DNA of 64,000 nt from Streptococcus oralis (GTDB lineage Bacteria > Bacillota > Bacilli > Lactobacillales > Streptococcaceae). Position numbers and translations under genes: made by a program. This document shows positions 41,319 through 53,732 of this stretch, piece after piece; position 1 is the stretch's first letter, and each line of letters starts with the position of its first letter. The DNA lies in the NCBI RefSeq assembly GCF_021497885.1, contig NZ_CP046523.1, forward strand, positions 539,501 to 603,500, given 5' to 3'. The notes under the pieces are model-generated. The model was not told the DNA's origin and made no database searches. It saw nothing but the letters and a program-made list of their open reading frames with translations.

Positions 41319-41450
41319 ATGGAAGAACTGAAAATACAGATAAACAAGGCATTAGCACAAAGAGAAAGATTGGAAAGACCACCTATGAGCCAATTACCAT
41401 TTCAAAACAAAACAATCCTAGTTTGGTCCAACCAAACTAGGATTTTCTAA
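41319..41450 (+). CDS. Short chimeric frame spanning the right repeat
   Basis: A 43-codon frame MEELKIQINKALAQRERLER... with a good aaggag site. Its last ~18 codons read through the 34-bp repeat and the rpiR terminator. The N-terminal part may be the start of a gene cut by the right junction. It is charged and helical; not recognised. Whether it is translated is uncertain. Confidence 0.4.
   Translation: MEELKIQINKALAQRERLERPPMSQLPFQNKTILVWSNQTRIF
41393..41426 (+). repeat. 34-bp direct repeat, right copy (attR-like)
   Basis: Identical to 39932-39965; here it joins the full terminator hairpin shared with rpiR. Confidence 0.95.
41414..41444. terminator. Terminator of rpiR (ancestrally shared with the kinase gene)
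   Basis: 13-bp stem AATCCTAGTTTGG/CCAAACTAGGATT with loop tccaa, close to the rpiR stop. On the minus strand a TGTTTTGTTTTG tract follows. Confidence 0.75.
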
Positions 41451-42288
41451 CGCGTTTTTGTCTACGATAGCCGTTGAGTTTTTTATTTTCCCAATAGCTG
41501 TTAAAGATTTTTTCCTTGCTATCTCGATTGATTTCCAAAAAGTAGGCATAAATCAAATCTATTAAAATGAGCATAGGGAGCTGAGCGGAAATACGCTGGA
41601 TGTAAGAAGATTGGCTATGATTTGCGACGAGGACTGTTTCGGTATAAGCCTGACTATTTTTGTTTGGAGCGCTGGTAAAGAGAATGGTCTTAGCCCCCAT
41701 TTCCTTGGCATCCAACAAACTATCGAGGACGGATTGGGTAGTGCCAGATAGGGAAAAGCCAAGCACCAAACAATTTTCATCCATGATACTGGTCGTCCAT
41801 GCAAAGCCATCCTGATCGGTCAAAGCTTCACAGACCACACCTAATCGCATAAAACGGAGCTTCATCTCACGAGCAATCAGACCAGAACTTCCCGTCCCAA
41901 AAAAGTAAACTCGTTCAGCGTCATCGATTAATTGGGCAACTCGTTCCAGTTGTTCTTCGTCAATTAAATCCTGTGTTTGTTCCCGTAAGTTGCTGTAGCT
42001 TCGTAAAACACGTTTGGTCAAAGGACTGTGTTTGTGCGAATGAGTGTCCGGTTTACTAGCCTGGTGCTGGTATTGAAAAACAAATTCTCGATAGCCAGTA
42101 AAGCCACATTTTTTTGCAAAACGGGTAAGGGCAGCTTGGGAAACATGCAGTTTTTGAGTAACCTGTTGCGATGATAGATCATCCACAATCGTATCTACCT
42201 GCAAGAAATAACGAGCGATTTCCTGCTCTAACTCTGTTAATTCTTCAAAATGAAGATCAATAATAGTTGCGATATCCTGCTTTTTCAT
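41437..42288 (-). CDS. nanR: RpiR family regulator, probable NanR
   Basis: A 283-residue regulator: N-terminal HTH_6 domain (LTELEQEIARYF, QKLHVSQAALTRFAKKCGFTGYREF) and C-terminal SIS sugar-phosphate domain (~115-250; VYFFGTGSSGLIAREMKLRF, VLGFSLSGTTQSV). It is adjacent to the nan operon and is the obvious candidate for the TGAAACTACTTTCA sites. In pneumococcus the equivalent regulator is, to my knowledge, an activator of the nan genes; the far-upstream sites here agree. ATG at 42288 has AAAGGAG; the ATG at 42303 lacks one. Confidence 0.88.
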   Translation of the reverse strand: MKKQDIATIIDLHFEELTELEQEIARYFLQVDTIVDDLSSQQVTQKLHVSQAALTRFAKKCGFTGYREFVFQYQHQASKPDTHSHKHSPLTKRVLRSYSNLREQTQDLIDEEQLERVAQLIDDAERVYFFGTGSSGLIAREMKLRFMRLGVVCEALTDQDGFAWTTSIMDENCLVLGFSLSGTTQSVLDSLLDAKEMGAKTILFTSAPNKNSQAYTETVLVANHSQSSYIQRISAQLPMLILIDLIYAYFLEINRDSKEKIFNSYWENKKLNGYRRQKRVRKS

Positions 42289-42544
42289 GGAGCTCCTTTT
42301 CATAAGTCAAACTCTTAAAAGTTGACGATTGCCAGCTTATTAACATCATTATATCATAGAAGTTAGGATAACCAAATAAAAAGGCATTTTCAGTTAAAAG
42401 TCAAAAAATGCTTCGACTTTTCCAAGAGTTTCTCCGTAAAATATGGTACAATGAAAAGTACCGAGCTTCACCCGTTTGCTCTATTATTTTAGCTGAAAAT
42501 GAAGGTGAAAATCGGGAATTTTTCTAGAAAAGAGTCTTAGTTGT

Positions 42545-44587
42545 ATGAGAAAATTCAATAGCCATTCGATTCCGATTCGGCTTAATTTACTGTTTGCCAT
42601 TGTTATCCTACTGTTTATGACCATTATCGGTCGATTGTTATACATGCAGGTACTGAATAAAGATTTCTATGAAGCAAAGTTGGCATCAGCCAGCCAGACT
42701 AGGGTGACAACCAGTTCAGCTCGAGGGCAGATTTATGATGCAACAGGTAAACCCTTGGTAGAAAACACACTCAAGCAAGTTGTTTCTTTCACACGAAACA
42801 ATAAGATGACGGCGGCAGAGTTGAAGGAGACGGCTAAAAAACTGCTGACTTATGTAAATGTAACCTCCCCTGATCTGACTGATCGACAGATTGCAGACTA
42901 TTACCTGGCGGACCAGGATATTTACAAAAAAACAGTCGAATCCTTGCCAAGCGATAAACGTCTGGATTCAGATGGGAACCGTTTATCGGAAGCGACGCTC
43001 TACAATAATGCGATTGAAAGCATAGACGTGAGTCAACTCAATTATACAGATGACCAGAAAAAAGAAATCTATCTCTTTAGTCAACTCAATGCTGTTGAAA
43101 ATTTTGCAACGGGCACCATTTCAACAGATGCTTTAGATGATACTCAGGTTGCTCTTGTGGCTTCTGCATCCAAGGAATTACCGGGCATTAGCATTTCAAC
43201 CTCATGGGACCGAAAAGTACTGGACACTTCTCTATCGTCTATCGTCGGTAGCGTTTCAAGTGAAAAGTCAGGTCTTCCAGCTGAGGAAGTTGACGCTTAT
43301 CTCAAGAAAGGCTACTCTCTCAATGACCGAGTGGGAACTTCTTATCTTGAAAAGCAATATGAAGATGTCCTCCAAGGCAAACGCTCTGTCAAAGAAGTGC
43401 ATCTCGACAAACATGGAAACATGGAAAGTGTGGAAAATGTCGAGGAAGGAAGCAAAGGAAACAACATCAAATTAACGATTGACCTCGCTTTCCAGAATGG
43501 TGTGGATGATCTACTCAAGAGCTACTTTAACTCCGAGTTGGGTAACGGTGGAGCCAAATATTCTGAAGGAGTCTACGCTGTAGCTCTTAATCCTAAAACC
43601 GGAGCAGTTTTGGCGATGTCAGGTGTCAAGCATGATGTCGAATCTGGTAAATTAAGTTCAGATTCGCTTGGAACGATAACCAATGTCTTTGTGCCAGGAT
43701 CTGTCGTTAAGGCAGCAACCATCAGCTCTGGCTGGGAAAATGGAGTTTTGTCAGGCAATCAAACCTTGACAGACCAGCCGATTGTTTTCCAAGGTTCGGC
43801 CCCTATCAATTCATGGTATACCTTATCCTATGGCTCCTTCCCTATTACAGCTGTTGAGGCTTTGGAATACTCATCCAATACTTACATGGTGCAAACAGCT
43901 TTGGGAATTATGGGACAGACCTATAAACCCAATATGATGGTAGCAACGAGCCAACTGGAGACAGCAATGGGCAAATTGCGATCAACCTTTGGAGAATACG
44001 GACTCGGGGCTTCAACGGGAATTGATCTTCCAGATGAATCAACAGGATTTATACCAAAAGAATTTGATTTGGCCAACTATCTAAATAATGCTTTTGGTCA
44101 GTTTGATAACTATACTCCGATGCAGTTAGCTCAGTATGTTGCAACCATTGCAAACAATGGTGTGCGTCTGGCTCCCCATATCGTTGAAGGGGTTTATGGA
44201 AACAATGACCAAGGTGGGTTGGGAAGTCTGGTTCAAGAAACAGCCACCAAGGAAATGAACAAGGTTAATATCTCAGAAGCAGATATGGCTATCTTGCAAC
44301 AAGGTTTCTATCAAGTTTCTCATGGAACGAGCGCTCTGACAACTGGTCGTGCCTTTTCAAATGGCGCAGCCGTATCCATTAGTGGGAAGACAGGTACAGC
44401 CGAAAGTTACGTTAATGGCGGTCAAAACGCCGATAATACCAACGCAGTCGCCTATGCACCAACCGAAAATCCCCAAATCGCGGTTGCAGTTGTCTTTCCT
44501 CATAACACTAATCTTACAAATGGTGTCGGACCTTCGATTGCACGCGATATTATCAATCTTTATCACCAACACCATCCAATGAATTAG
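42545..44587 (+). CDS. penA: Penicillin-binding protein 2B (class B transpeptidase)
   Basis: A 680-residue peptidoglycan transpeptidase of septal and peripheral synthesis and a beta-lactam target. One membrane segment (residues ~15-36), PBP dimer domain (~50-300), transpeptidase domain with SVVK at 386, SSN at 443 and KTG at 615, the same numbering as pneumococcal PBP2B. Thr446 after SSN is unaltered. The segment from about residue 455 to 610 differs at many positions from the pneumococcal version I recall, as expected for a commensal. Confidence 0.95.
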   Translation: MRKFNSHSIPIRLNLLFAIVILLFMTIIGRLLYMQVLNKDFYEAKLASASQTRVTTSSARGQIYDATGKPLVENTLKQVVSFTRNNKMTAAELKETAKKLLTYVNVTSPDLTDRQIADYYLADQDIYKKTVESLPSDKRLDSDGNRLSEATLYNNAIESIDVSQLNYTDDQKKEIYLFSQLNAVENFATGTISTDALDDTQVALVASASKELPGISISTSWDRKVLDTSLSSIVGSVSSEKSGLPAEEVDAYLKKGYSLNDRVGTSYLEKQYEDVLQGKRSVKEVHLDKHGNMESVENVEEGSKGNNIKLTIDLAFQNGVDDLLKSYFNSELGNGGAKYSEGVYAVALNPKTGAVLAMSGVKHDVESGKLSSDSLGTITNVFVPGSVVKAATISSGWENGVLSGNQTLTDQPIVFQGSAPINSWYTLSYGSFPITAVEALEYSSNTYMVQTALGIMGQTYKPNMMVATSQLETAMGKLRSTFGEYGLGASTGIDLPDESTGFIPKEFDLANYLNNAFGQFDNYTPMQLAQYVATIANNGVRLAPHIVEGVYGNNDQGGLGSLVQETATKEMNKVNISEADMAILQQGFYQVSHGTSALTTGRAFSNGAAVSISGKTGTAESYVNGGQNADNTNAVAYAPTENPQIAVAVVFPHNTNLTNGVGPSIARDIINLYHQHHPMN

Positions 44588-44597
44588 AAAGGAACTT

Positions 44598-45194
44598 ATG
44601 CTGTATCCAACACCTATTGCCAAGCTGATCGATAGCTATTCAAAGCTTCCGGGTATCGGGATCAAAACGGCTACCCGCCTAGCCTTCTATACTATTGGAA
44701 TGTCTGATGACGATGTCAATGAATTTGCCAAAAACCTCCTGTCTGCTAAGCGGGAATTGACCTATTGTTCCATTTGCGGTCGCTTGACTGACGATGATCC
44801 TTGCTCTATCTGTACAGATCCAACTCGTGACCAGACAACCATCTTAGTGCTAGAAGATAGTCGCGATGTGGCTGCCATGGAAAATATCCAAGAATATCAC
44901 GGACTCTATCATGTCTTGCATGGCCTCATTTCTCCTATGAATGGCATCAGTCCAGACGATATCAATCTCAAGAGTCTTATGACCCGTCTCATGGATAGTG
45001 AGGTTTCAGAGGTGATTGTGGCAACCAATGCGACAGCGGATGGAGAAGCGACATCTATGTATATCTCTCGTCTTCTCAAGCCAGCTGGTATCAAGGTCAC
45101 TCGCCTAGCACGAGGTCTAGCCGTGGGAGCAGATATCGAGTATGCGGACGAAGTCACACTCTTACGAGCCATTGAAAATCGGACAGAGTTGTAA
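44598..45194 (+). CDS. recR: Recombination protein RecR
   Basis: A 198-residue recombination mediator acting with RecF/RecO to load RecA on gaps. Helix-hairpin-helix [15 protein letters not shown], zinc finger [16 protein letters not shown] (residues ~55-70), and Toprim domain ([30 protein letters not shown]). AAAGGAA precedes the ATG, 10 bp after pbp2B. Confidence 0.96.
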   Translation: MLYPTPIAKLIDSYSKLPGIGIKTATRLAFYTIGMSDDDVNEFAKNLLSAKRELTYCSICGRLTDDDPCSICTDPTRDQTTILVLEDSRDVAAMENIQEYHGLYHVLHGLISPMNGISPDDINLKSLMTRLMDSEVSEVIVATNATADGEATSMYISRLLKPAGIKVTRLARGLAVGADIEYADEVTLLRAIENRTEL

Positions 45195-45239
45195 GTGTAG
45201 ACAATTAAGAAACTCAAATTCATTTATACAAAAATCAAG

Positions 45240-45271
45240 GAGACCGATAGTTGTTTTATCGGTCTCTTTTT
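45240..45271 (+). terminator. Terminator after recR
   Basis: 10-bp stem GAGACCGATA/TATCGGTCTC and T5. Confidence 0.9.
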
Positions 45272-45368
45272 AGATTTATTGAAGACCAGTATCATGTTCA
45301 AGTTTCAAAAAAGAAGCAAATATGATATACTAAAGAACGAGTATTCTATTAGAATTAGGACAAGCAAT

Positions 45369-46412
45369 ATGAAACAAACAATTATTCTTTTATACGGTGG
45401 GCGTAGTGCAGAGCGTGAAGTCTCTGTCCTTTCAGCTGAAAGTGTTATGCGTGCGGTCAACTACGATCGTTTCACAGTCAAGACTTTCTTCATCAGCCAG
45501 TCAGGTGACTTTATTAAAACACAGGAATTTAGCCAGACCCCAGGTCAAGAAGACCGTCTCATGACCAATGAAACTATTGATTGGGATAAGAAAATAGCGC
45601 CAAGTGCCATCTACGAAGAAGGCGCAGTGGTCTTTCCGGTTCTTCATGGTCCGATGGGAGAAGATGGCTCTGTTCAAGGATTCTTGGAAGTTTTGAAAAT
45701 GCCTTACGTTGGTTGTAACATCTTGTCATCCAGCCTTGCCATGGATAAAATTACGACTAAGCGTGTCTTGGAGTCTGCCGGGATTGCCCAAGTACCTTAT
45801 GTGGCTATCGTCGAAGGTGATGATGTGACTGCTAAAATAGCTGAAGTTGAAGAAAAACTGACTTATCCAGTCTTCACGAAGCCGTCAAATATGGGTTCAA
45901 GTGTCGGTATTTCTAAGTCTGAAAACCAAGAAGAACTCCGTCAAGCCTTGGAGCTTGCCTTCCAATATGACAGCCGTGTCTTGGTAGAGCAAGGGGTGAA
46001 TGCCCGTGAAATCGAGGTTGGTCTCTTGGGCAACTACGATGTGAAGAGCACGCTTCCTGGTGAAGTGGTCAAGGATGTTGCCTTTTATGACTACGATGCC
46101 AAATATATCGATAACAAGATTACCATGGACATCCCAGCCAAGATTAGTGATGATGTAGTAGCTGTCATGCGTCAAAATGCTGAAACAGCCTTCCGTGCGA
46201 TTGGTGGACTTGGTCTGTCTCGTTGTGATTTCTTCTATACAGATAAGGGCGAGATTTTCCTAAACGAGCTTAATACCATGCCAGGTTTCACCCAGTGGTC
46301 TATGTATCCACTGCTTTGGGACAATATGGGGATCAGCTACCCAGAACTAATCGAGCACTTGGTTGACCTTGCTAAGCAAAGTTTTGACAAGCGCGAAGCG
46401 CATTTGCTATAA
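45369..46412 (+). CDS. ddl: D-alanine-D-alanine ligase
   Basis: A 347-residue ATP-grasp enzyme joining two D-alanines for peptidoglycan. [29 protein letters not shown], the ATP loop [13 protein letters not shown] and the end [12 protein letters not shown] are present. ATG at 45369 gives the family length; upstream in-frame residues cover a TATACT promoter and are rejected. Confidence 0.96.
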   Translation: MKQTIILLYGGRSAEREVSVLSAESVMRAVNYDRFTVKTFFISQSGDFIKTQEFSQTPGQEDRLMTNETIDWDKKIAPSAIYEEGAVVFPVLHGPMGEDGSVQGFLEVLKMPYVGCNILSSSLAMDKITTKRVLESAGIAQVPYVAIVEGDDVTAKIAEVEEKLTYPVFTKPSNMGSSVGISKSENQEELRQALELAFQYDSRVLVEQGVNAREIEVGLLGNYDVKSTLPGEVVKDVAFYDYDAKYIDNKITMDIPAKISDDVVAVMRQNAETAFRAIGGLGLSRCDFFYTDKGEIFLNELNTMPGFTQWSMYPLLWDNMGISYPELIEHLVDLAKQSFDKREAHLL

Positions 46413-46422
46413 AATGAAAGAG

Positions 46423-46483
46423 AGGGTAGAAGCCGGAACTATCACTGCATGGTGACTAGAGTTCTTGGACTTCAACCCTTTTT
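46423..46483 (+). terminator. Large structured hairpin / terminator between ddl and murF
   Basis: Outer stem AGGGTAGAAG/CTTCAACCCT (one mismatch) followed by TTTTT; inner pairing GAACT...AGTTC and CAC...GTG inside the 37-base loop. The T-run touches the murF ribosome site. Confidence 0.7.
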
Positions 46484-46495
46484 AAAGGAGTAGAA

Positions 46496-47869
46496 ATGAA
46501 ATTAACAATCCACGAAGTTGCCCAAGCTGTTGGAGCTAAAAATGATGTTAGTCTTTTTGCGGACGTTCAGTTAGAAAAAGCTGAGTTTGACAGTCGTTTG
46601 ATTGGGACAGGTGATTTGTTTGTGCCACTTAAAGGAGCGCGTGACGGTCATGACTTTATCGAAACAGCTTTTGAAAATGGTGCAGTAGTAACCTTGTCTG
46701 AGAAAGAGGTTGCAAATCATCCCTACATTCTAGTAGACGACGTTTTGACTGCCTTTCAAACCCTCGCCGCCTACTATCTTGAAAAAACGGCAGTTGATGT
46801 CTTTGCCGTTACGGGTTCAAATGGTAAGACAACGACCAAGGATATGTTGGCGCATTTACTGTCAACAACCTACAAGACCTACAAAACTCAAGGCAATTAC
46901 AATAACGAGATTGGTCTTCCTTACACAGTTCTTCATATGCCAGATGATACTGAAAAATTGGTCTTGGAAATGGGGCAGGATCACTTGGGGGATATCCATC
47001 TCTTGTCTGAATTGGCTCATCCTAAGACAGCCATTGTGACCTTGGTTGGAGAGGCTCATTTGGCCTTTTTCAAAGACCGTTCTGAGATTGCCAAAGGAAA
47101 AATGCAGATTGCAGATGGTATGGCTTCAGGTTCTTTGCTTCTGGCACCAGCTGACTCGATTGTAGAGGACTACTTGCCTACAGATAAAAAGGTGGTTCGT
47201 TTTGGGCCAGGAGCAGAGCTGGAAATCACAGACTTGGTTGAGCGCAAGAATAGTCTGACCTTTAAGGCCAATTTCTTGGAGCAAGCCCTCGATTTGCCAG
47301 TGACAGGTAAGTACAATGCCACCAATGCTATGATTGCTGCTTATGTGGCTCTTCAAGAAGGAGTGTCAGAGGAGCAAATTCATCAGGCCTTTCAGAACCT
47401 AGAATTGACCCGCAATCGTACTGAGTGGAAGAAAGCAGCCAATGGAGCAGATATTCTGTCTGACGTATACAATGCTAATCCAACAGCTATGAAGTTGATT
47501 TTGGAGACATTCTCTGCCATCCCAGCCAACGAAGGAGGCAAGAAAATCGCTGTCTTGGCAGACATGAAGGAACTCGGAGACCAGTCTGTCCAACTCCATA
47601 ACCAGATGATTTTGAGCCTATCGCCAGATGTGCTGGATACCGTTATTTTCTACGGAGAAGATATTGCGGAATTAAGCCAGCTGGCTAGTCAAATGTTCCC
47701 AATCGGTCACGTTTTCTACTTCAAGAAAACAGCTGATGAGGACCAATTTGAAGACCTTGTCAAGCAAGTCAAGGAAAGCCTCGGTGCCAATGACCAAATT
47801 TTGCTTAAAGGCTCTAACTCCATGAATCTAGCCAAGTTGGTAGAAAGTTTAGAAAATGAATGCAAGTGA
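46496..47869 (+). CDS. murF: UDP-MurNAc-tripeptide-D-Ala-D-Ala ligase
   Basis: A 457-residue Mur ligase that adds D-Ala-D-Ala, the ddl product, to the peptidoglycan precursor. N-terminal uridine-binding domain with FDSRLIGTGDLFVPLKG, ATP loop VTGSNGKTTTKDM (about residue 105), NYNNEIGLPYT, and C-terminal DVYNANPTAMK. AAAGGAG precedes the ATG. It overlaps the Nudix gene by 14 bp. Confidence 0.96.
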   Translation: MKLTIHEVAQAVGAKNDVSLFADVQLEKAEFDSRLIGTGDLFVPLKGARDGHDFIETAFENGAVVTLSEKEVANHPYILVDDVLTAFQTLAAYYLEKTAVDVFAVTGSNGKTTTKDMLAHLLSTTYKTYKTQGNYNNEIGLPYTVLHMPDDTEKLVLEMGQDHLGDIHLLSELAHPKTAIVTLVGEAHLAFFKDRSEIAKGKMQIADGMASGSLLLAPADSIVEDYLPTDKKVVRFGPGAELEITDLVERKNSLTFKANFLEQALDLPVTGKYNATNAMIAAYVALQEGVSEEQIHQAFQNLELTRNRTEWKKAANGADILSDVYNANPTAMKLILETFSAIPANEGGKKIAVLADMKELGDQSVQLHNQMILSLSPDVLDTVIFYGEDIAELSQLASQMFPIGHVFYFKKTADEDQFEDLVKQVKESLGANDQILLKGSNSMNLAKLVESLENECK

Positions 47870-48467
47870 TTTTACCAAGTATCTGCAAAGAATGCTAGCC
47901 ATTACGGATACTGGATTAACCTTCACAAAAGATCCTTTTGACTGTGAGCGATACGAGGATTTGCGTGCGATCTTATCTGATATTTTGAGAGAAACTACAG
48001 AACTAAAGCAAGAGGAAGTAACAGAGCTCCTGAGACCAACTTCCGCTTACGCAACTCCTCTGATGGACGTCCGTGCTTGGATTGTTGAGAATGAAAAAGT
48101 ATGTCTAGTCAGAGGACAAGGAGAGGAAAGTTGGGCTTTGCCAGGTGGATTTGGTGAAGTCGGCTACTCTCCAACCGAAAATATTCTCAAAGAAATTAAA
48201 GAAGAAACCGGTTTTACAGCTAAAGTTGAAAGGTTACTTGCAGTTTTTGACACCAATCGTTTCCAACTTCAGAGCAAACAATATGCAAAGTTTGTCTTTG
48301 AATGTAAGCTTCTTGACGGACGATTTCAAGAAAATCAAGAGATTGCTGACCTTCAATTTTTTGCCATTGACCAACTGCCAGCCTTGTCTGAAAAACGCAT
48401 CACCAAGGAGCAGATGGAGATTCTTTGGCAGGTTTATCAGGGACAAAGAGAGCAATATATTGATTAG
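47856..48467 (+). CDS. Nudix hydrolase with N-terminal NUDIX_N domain, altered Nudix box
   Basis: A 203-residue protein: a helical N-terminal domain (MNASDFTKYLQRMLAITDTG) typical of a Nudix subfamily, then the Nudix fold from about residue 65 with GGFGEVGY...LKEIKEETGF. Relative to the consensus GX5EX7REUXEEXGU, the first glutamate is tyrosine and the arginine is lysine, while the metal-binding EExG is intact. The substrate is not predictable. Its start lies inside murF, so it is translationally coupled. Confidence 0.85.
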   Translation: MNASDFTKYLQRMLAITDTGLTFTKDPFDCERYEDLRAILSDILRETTELKQEEVTELLRPTSAYATPLMDVRAWIVENEKVCLVRGQGEESWALPGGFGEVGYSPTENILKEIKEETGFTAKVERLLAVFDTNRFQLQSKQYAKFVFECKLLDGRFQENQEIADLQFFAIDQLPALSEKRITKEQMEILWQVYQGQREQYID

Positions 48468-48662
48468 GTTATGCTAGAGAAATCTGCAAATCAAAAAAGG
48501 GTGTTTGTAAGATGCATTTCTGCGATACAAATGATATAATAGGTTGCGAATTTAAGCAGCAAGGATTCTATGCATGGTATAGAGTCAAGCTTTTTCAAAA
48601 AATTTTAAAAGCTAGAATAGTGAGCTTTCTACTACTCTGGCTAGATGAACGAGGAATAGAAT

Positions 48663-49367
48663 ATGAATTTGTGGGAACAATTATTTACCACACAGATATC
48701 AGAACCGCCCCAGTTTGAACTCCACTGGTATATTGGTTTGTTATGTTTACTGGCTCTTACTTTCTATATTTCTTATCGTTACCGCGACAAGGTGGCTTAC
48801 CAGCGCTTCATTCAGATCCTTCAGTCACTTCAACTGATTGTTCTGTATAGCTGGTATTGGGGCAATCAAATGCCCCTATCAGAAAGTTTGCCCTTCTATC
48901 ATTGCCGTATCGCCATGTTTGTTATGCTCTTGATTCCAGGGACTTCCAAGTACAAGCAATACTTTGCCCTTCTAGGAACTTTTGGAGCAACCGCTGCTCT
49001 GGCATACCCACTCTTTGACCCTTATCCGTTCCCGCACGTGACCATCCTGTCCTTTATCATCGGGCACGTGGCACTTTTGGGGAATGCGCTCCTATACTTG
49101 TTTAAGAATTATGAAGCTTCCCTGCTCAATTTGAAAAATGTGACAGTGATTACATTTTCTCTAAATGCCTTGATAGGAGTTGTCAATTTGGTTGTAGGTG
49201 GAGATTATGGGTTTTTAAATAAACCACCATTAGTGGGGAATCACGGACTATTGGCGAATTACATCATCGTGTCCAGTGTGTTGGTAGCAGCTATCAGCTT
49301 GACTGCAAAAGTACTAGAGGTCTTTTTGCAACAAAGAGCAGAAAAAATGATTCAAGAGAAAGCTTAA
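48663..49367 (+). CDS. YwaF/TIGR02206 family membrane protein
   Basis: A 234-residue protein with about seven hydrophobic segments, the ELHWYIGL start, LPFYHCRIAMFVMLL and HVALLGNALLYL that I associate with the TIGR02206 family of unknown function. ATG at 48663 follows cgaggaat. A 68-codon frame upstream overlapping its start looks spurious. The preceding 195 bp holds no other gene. Confidence 0.75.
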   Translation: MNLWEQLFTTQISEPPQFELHWYIGLLCLLALTFYISYRYRDKVAYQRFIQILQSLQLIVLYSWYWGNQMPLSESLPFYHCRIAMFVMLLIPGTSKYKQYFALLGTFGATAALAYPLFDPYPFPHVTILSFIIGHVALLGNALLYLFKNYEASLLNLKNVTVITFSLNALIGVVNLVVGGDYGFLNKPPLVGNHGLLANYIIVSSVLVAAISLTAKVLEVFLQQRAEKMIQEKA

Positions 49368-49519
49368 AAAGGCCTTCTCTTTTTTTTGATTAAATATGCA
49401 AAATATAGCTGTAAGGATATAAAAATAATGATTGCTCCTGAGAAAAATTGTTTAAAAGACTTTTACAAAAAACCTAGAGGAAATTTATGAAAAACTAAGC
49501 ACGATTGGATTTTTTGTGT

Positions 49520-49525
49520 TATAAT
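49520..49525 (+). promoter_or_regulatory. Extended -10 upstream of ftsA
   Basis: TATAAT preceded by TGT, about 80 bp before ftsA. The 237-bp gap after the membrane protein gene also has an AAGGCCTT...TTTTTTTT stretch (49369-49387) that may terminate the upstream transcript. Confidence 0.5.
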
Positions 49526-49604
49526 ATTTTGTGAATAGCTGTGTCTCGTCACAGTTATTGAAAATAGAAGTGAGAAACTTGGAAGACAGAGAGGACGCAA
49601 TGTA

Positions 49605-52254
<2,650 letters not shown>

Positions 52255-52257
52255 TCA

Positions 52258-52929
52258 ATGGATTTGAAAAAAAATACAGAGTTCGTTTTTCAGCAGGTCG
52301 CTGAAGCTAGCCGAGAAGCCAATCGTGATCCAGCTTCTGTTTCCATTATTGCAGTGACGAAATATGTGGACGTAAAAACAGCGGAAGCCCTGCTTCCCCT
52401 GGGTGTTCATCATATTGGTGAAAATCGTGTTGATAAATTTTTAGAAAAATATCAGACGTTAAAAGAATTCCCTGTCACTTGGCATTTGATTGGGACGCTA
52501 CAAAGACGGAAGGTCAAAGAAGTAATCCCTTTTGTGGATTACTTTCATGCTTTAGATTCCTTGAAATTGGCACAGGAGATTCAAAAGAGAACAGATCATG
52601 TTATCAAGTGTTTCCTACAGGTCAATATTTCAGGAGAAGAAAGTAAGCACGGTTTTTCAAAAAAAGAATTACTAGAACTTTTGCCGGACTTGGCTCAGCT
52701 AGATCAGATTGAGTATGTTGGTTTGATGACCATGGCTCCTTTTGAGGCAGATTCTGATGAATTGAAACAAATTTTCAAGAAAACTCAGGAACTGCAAGCA
52801 GTGATTAGAGAAAAACAGATTCCTAATATGCCGATGACAGAGTTGAGCATGGGGATGAGTCGTGACTATAAGGAAGCGATTCAATTTGGTTCGACCTTTG
52901 TTCGAATCGGCACAGCATTTTTTAAATAG
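52258..52929 (+). CDS. ylmE: YggS/YlmE family PLP-binding protein
   Basis: A 223-residue PLP homeostasis protein; PLP lysine in AVTKYVD (about residue 36), HHIGENRVDKF, WHLIGTLQRRK and LSMGMSRDYKEAI. It starts 3 bp after ftsZ and lies in the conserved ylmEFGH run. Confidence 0.93.
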   Translation: MDLKKNTEFVFQQVAEASREANRDPASVSIIAVTKYVDVKTAEALLPLGVHHIGENRVDKFLEKYQTLKEFPVTWHLIGTLQRRKVKEVIPFVDYFHALDSLKLAQEIQKRTDHVIKCFLQVNISGEESKHGFSKKELLELLPDLAQLDQIEYVGLMTMAPFEADSDELKQIFKKTQELQAVIREKQIPNMPMTELSMGMSRDYKEAIQFGSTFVRIGTAFFK

Positions 52930-52938
52930 GAGAGATCT

Positions 52939-53472
52939 ATGTCTTTAAAAGATAGATTTGATAAATTTATAGATTATTTTACAGAAGATGGGGAAGAAAC
53001 AACTGCGACTTATCAACCTCAGGATGAGCAGATGATTGCTTCATCGAGTTCAGCTTCTAAAGAACTGCCAGCGCAGTTTCAATCAACCACTTCAAAAGAT
53101 GCAAACATCACTCGCTTACATGCTCGCCAACAAGAATTGGCTATGCAAAGCCATCGTACAGATGAAAAAGTAACGATTGATGTTCGTTATCCTAGAAAAT
53201 ATGAGGATGCAACAGAAATTGTGGATTTATTGGCTGGAAATGAAAGTATCTTGATTGACTTCCAGTACATGACAGAGGTTCAGGCTCGTCGTTGTCTAGA
53301 CTATCTGGACGGTGCCCGTCATGTTTTGGCAGGTAATCTGAAAAAAGTTGCGAGTACAATGTATTTGTTGACACCAGTCAATGTGGTTGTGAATATTGAA
53401 GATATCAAGTTGCCTGATGATTCTCAAAGTGCAGAATTTGGTTTTGATATTAAACGAAGTAGAGCGAAATAA
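52939..53472 (+). CDS. sepF: Cell division protein SepF
   Basis: A 177-residue FtsZ-associated membrane anchor. N-terminal amphipathic helix [15 protein letters not shown], an unstructured Q/S-rich stretch, and the DUF552 domain (~85-165) with [19 protein letters not shown] and VFLLTP-like [18 protein letters not shown] precedes the ATG; it overlaps ylmG by 1 bp. Confidence 0.95.
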   Translation: MSLKDRFDKFIDYFTEDGEETTATYQPQDEQMIASSSSASKELPAQFQSTTSKDANITRLHARQQELAMQSHRTDEKVTIDVRYPRKYEDATEIVDLLAGNESILIDFQYMTEVQARRCLDYLDGARHVLAGNLKKVASTMYLLTPVNVVVNIEDIKLPDDSQSAEFGFDIKRSRAK

Positions 53473-53732
53473 TGATTTTTCTAATTCGTCTGATCCAAAA
53501 TGCAGTGAATATCTATTCCCTGCTTTTGTTAATCTATGCACTCCTCTCTTGGTTTCCAAATTCTTATGGTAGTTCACTAGAACGTTTACTGGAAAAGCTG
53601 ATTAGACCGATTGTTGATCCACTTCGCCGTTTACCTTTACAATTTGGAGGTTTGGATTTATCCATTTGGCTGGCAATCTTAATCGTCCGTTTTTTGGGTG
53701 ACAGCTTGATTCGTTTCTTGTTGATACTATGA
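53472..53732 (+). CDS. ylmG: YggT family membrane protein YlmG
   Basis: An 86-residue protein with two membrane segments and the YggT motif YALLSWFPNS followed by LEKLIRPIVDPLRRLP. It acts in division or membrane organisation by association with sepF. Its start overlaps the sepF stop and its stop overlaps the ylmH start. Confidence 0.93.
   Translation: MIFLIRLIQNAVNIYSLLLLIYALLSWFPNSYGSSLERLLEKLIRPIVDPLRRLPLQFGGLDLSIWLAILIVRFLGDSLIRFLLIL

Larger units (their letters stand above)
39932..41426 (+). mobile_element. Putative insertion at the kinase 3' end bounded by 34-bp direct repeats
   Basis: About 1.46 kb separates two copies of the kinase 3'-end sequence. The right copy continues into an intact hairpin (AATCCTAGTTTGG/CCAAACTAGGATT, 41414-41444) that would be the ancestral bidirectional terminator between the kinase and rpiR; the left copy has only half of it. 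Preservation of the gene's 3' end is the hallmark of site-specific integration. Cargo: a decayed replication-protein fragment, a methyltransferase and a short chimeric frame. No integrase is present, so it is a remnant or satellite. Confidence 0.65.

Noticed and set aside
42545..44587. Beta-lactam resistance change next to the SSN motif of PBP2B
   Set aside because: Threonine at position 446 is retained; other differences are compatible with normal species divergence.
48512..48718. 68-codon frame before the TIGR02206 membrane gene
   Set aside because: No ribosome site, no recognisable protein, and it overlaps the real start at 48663.
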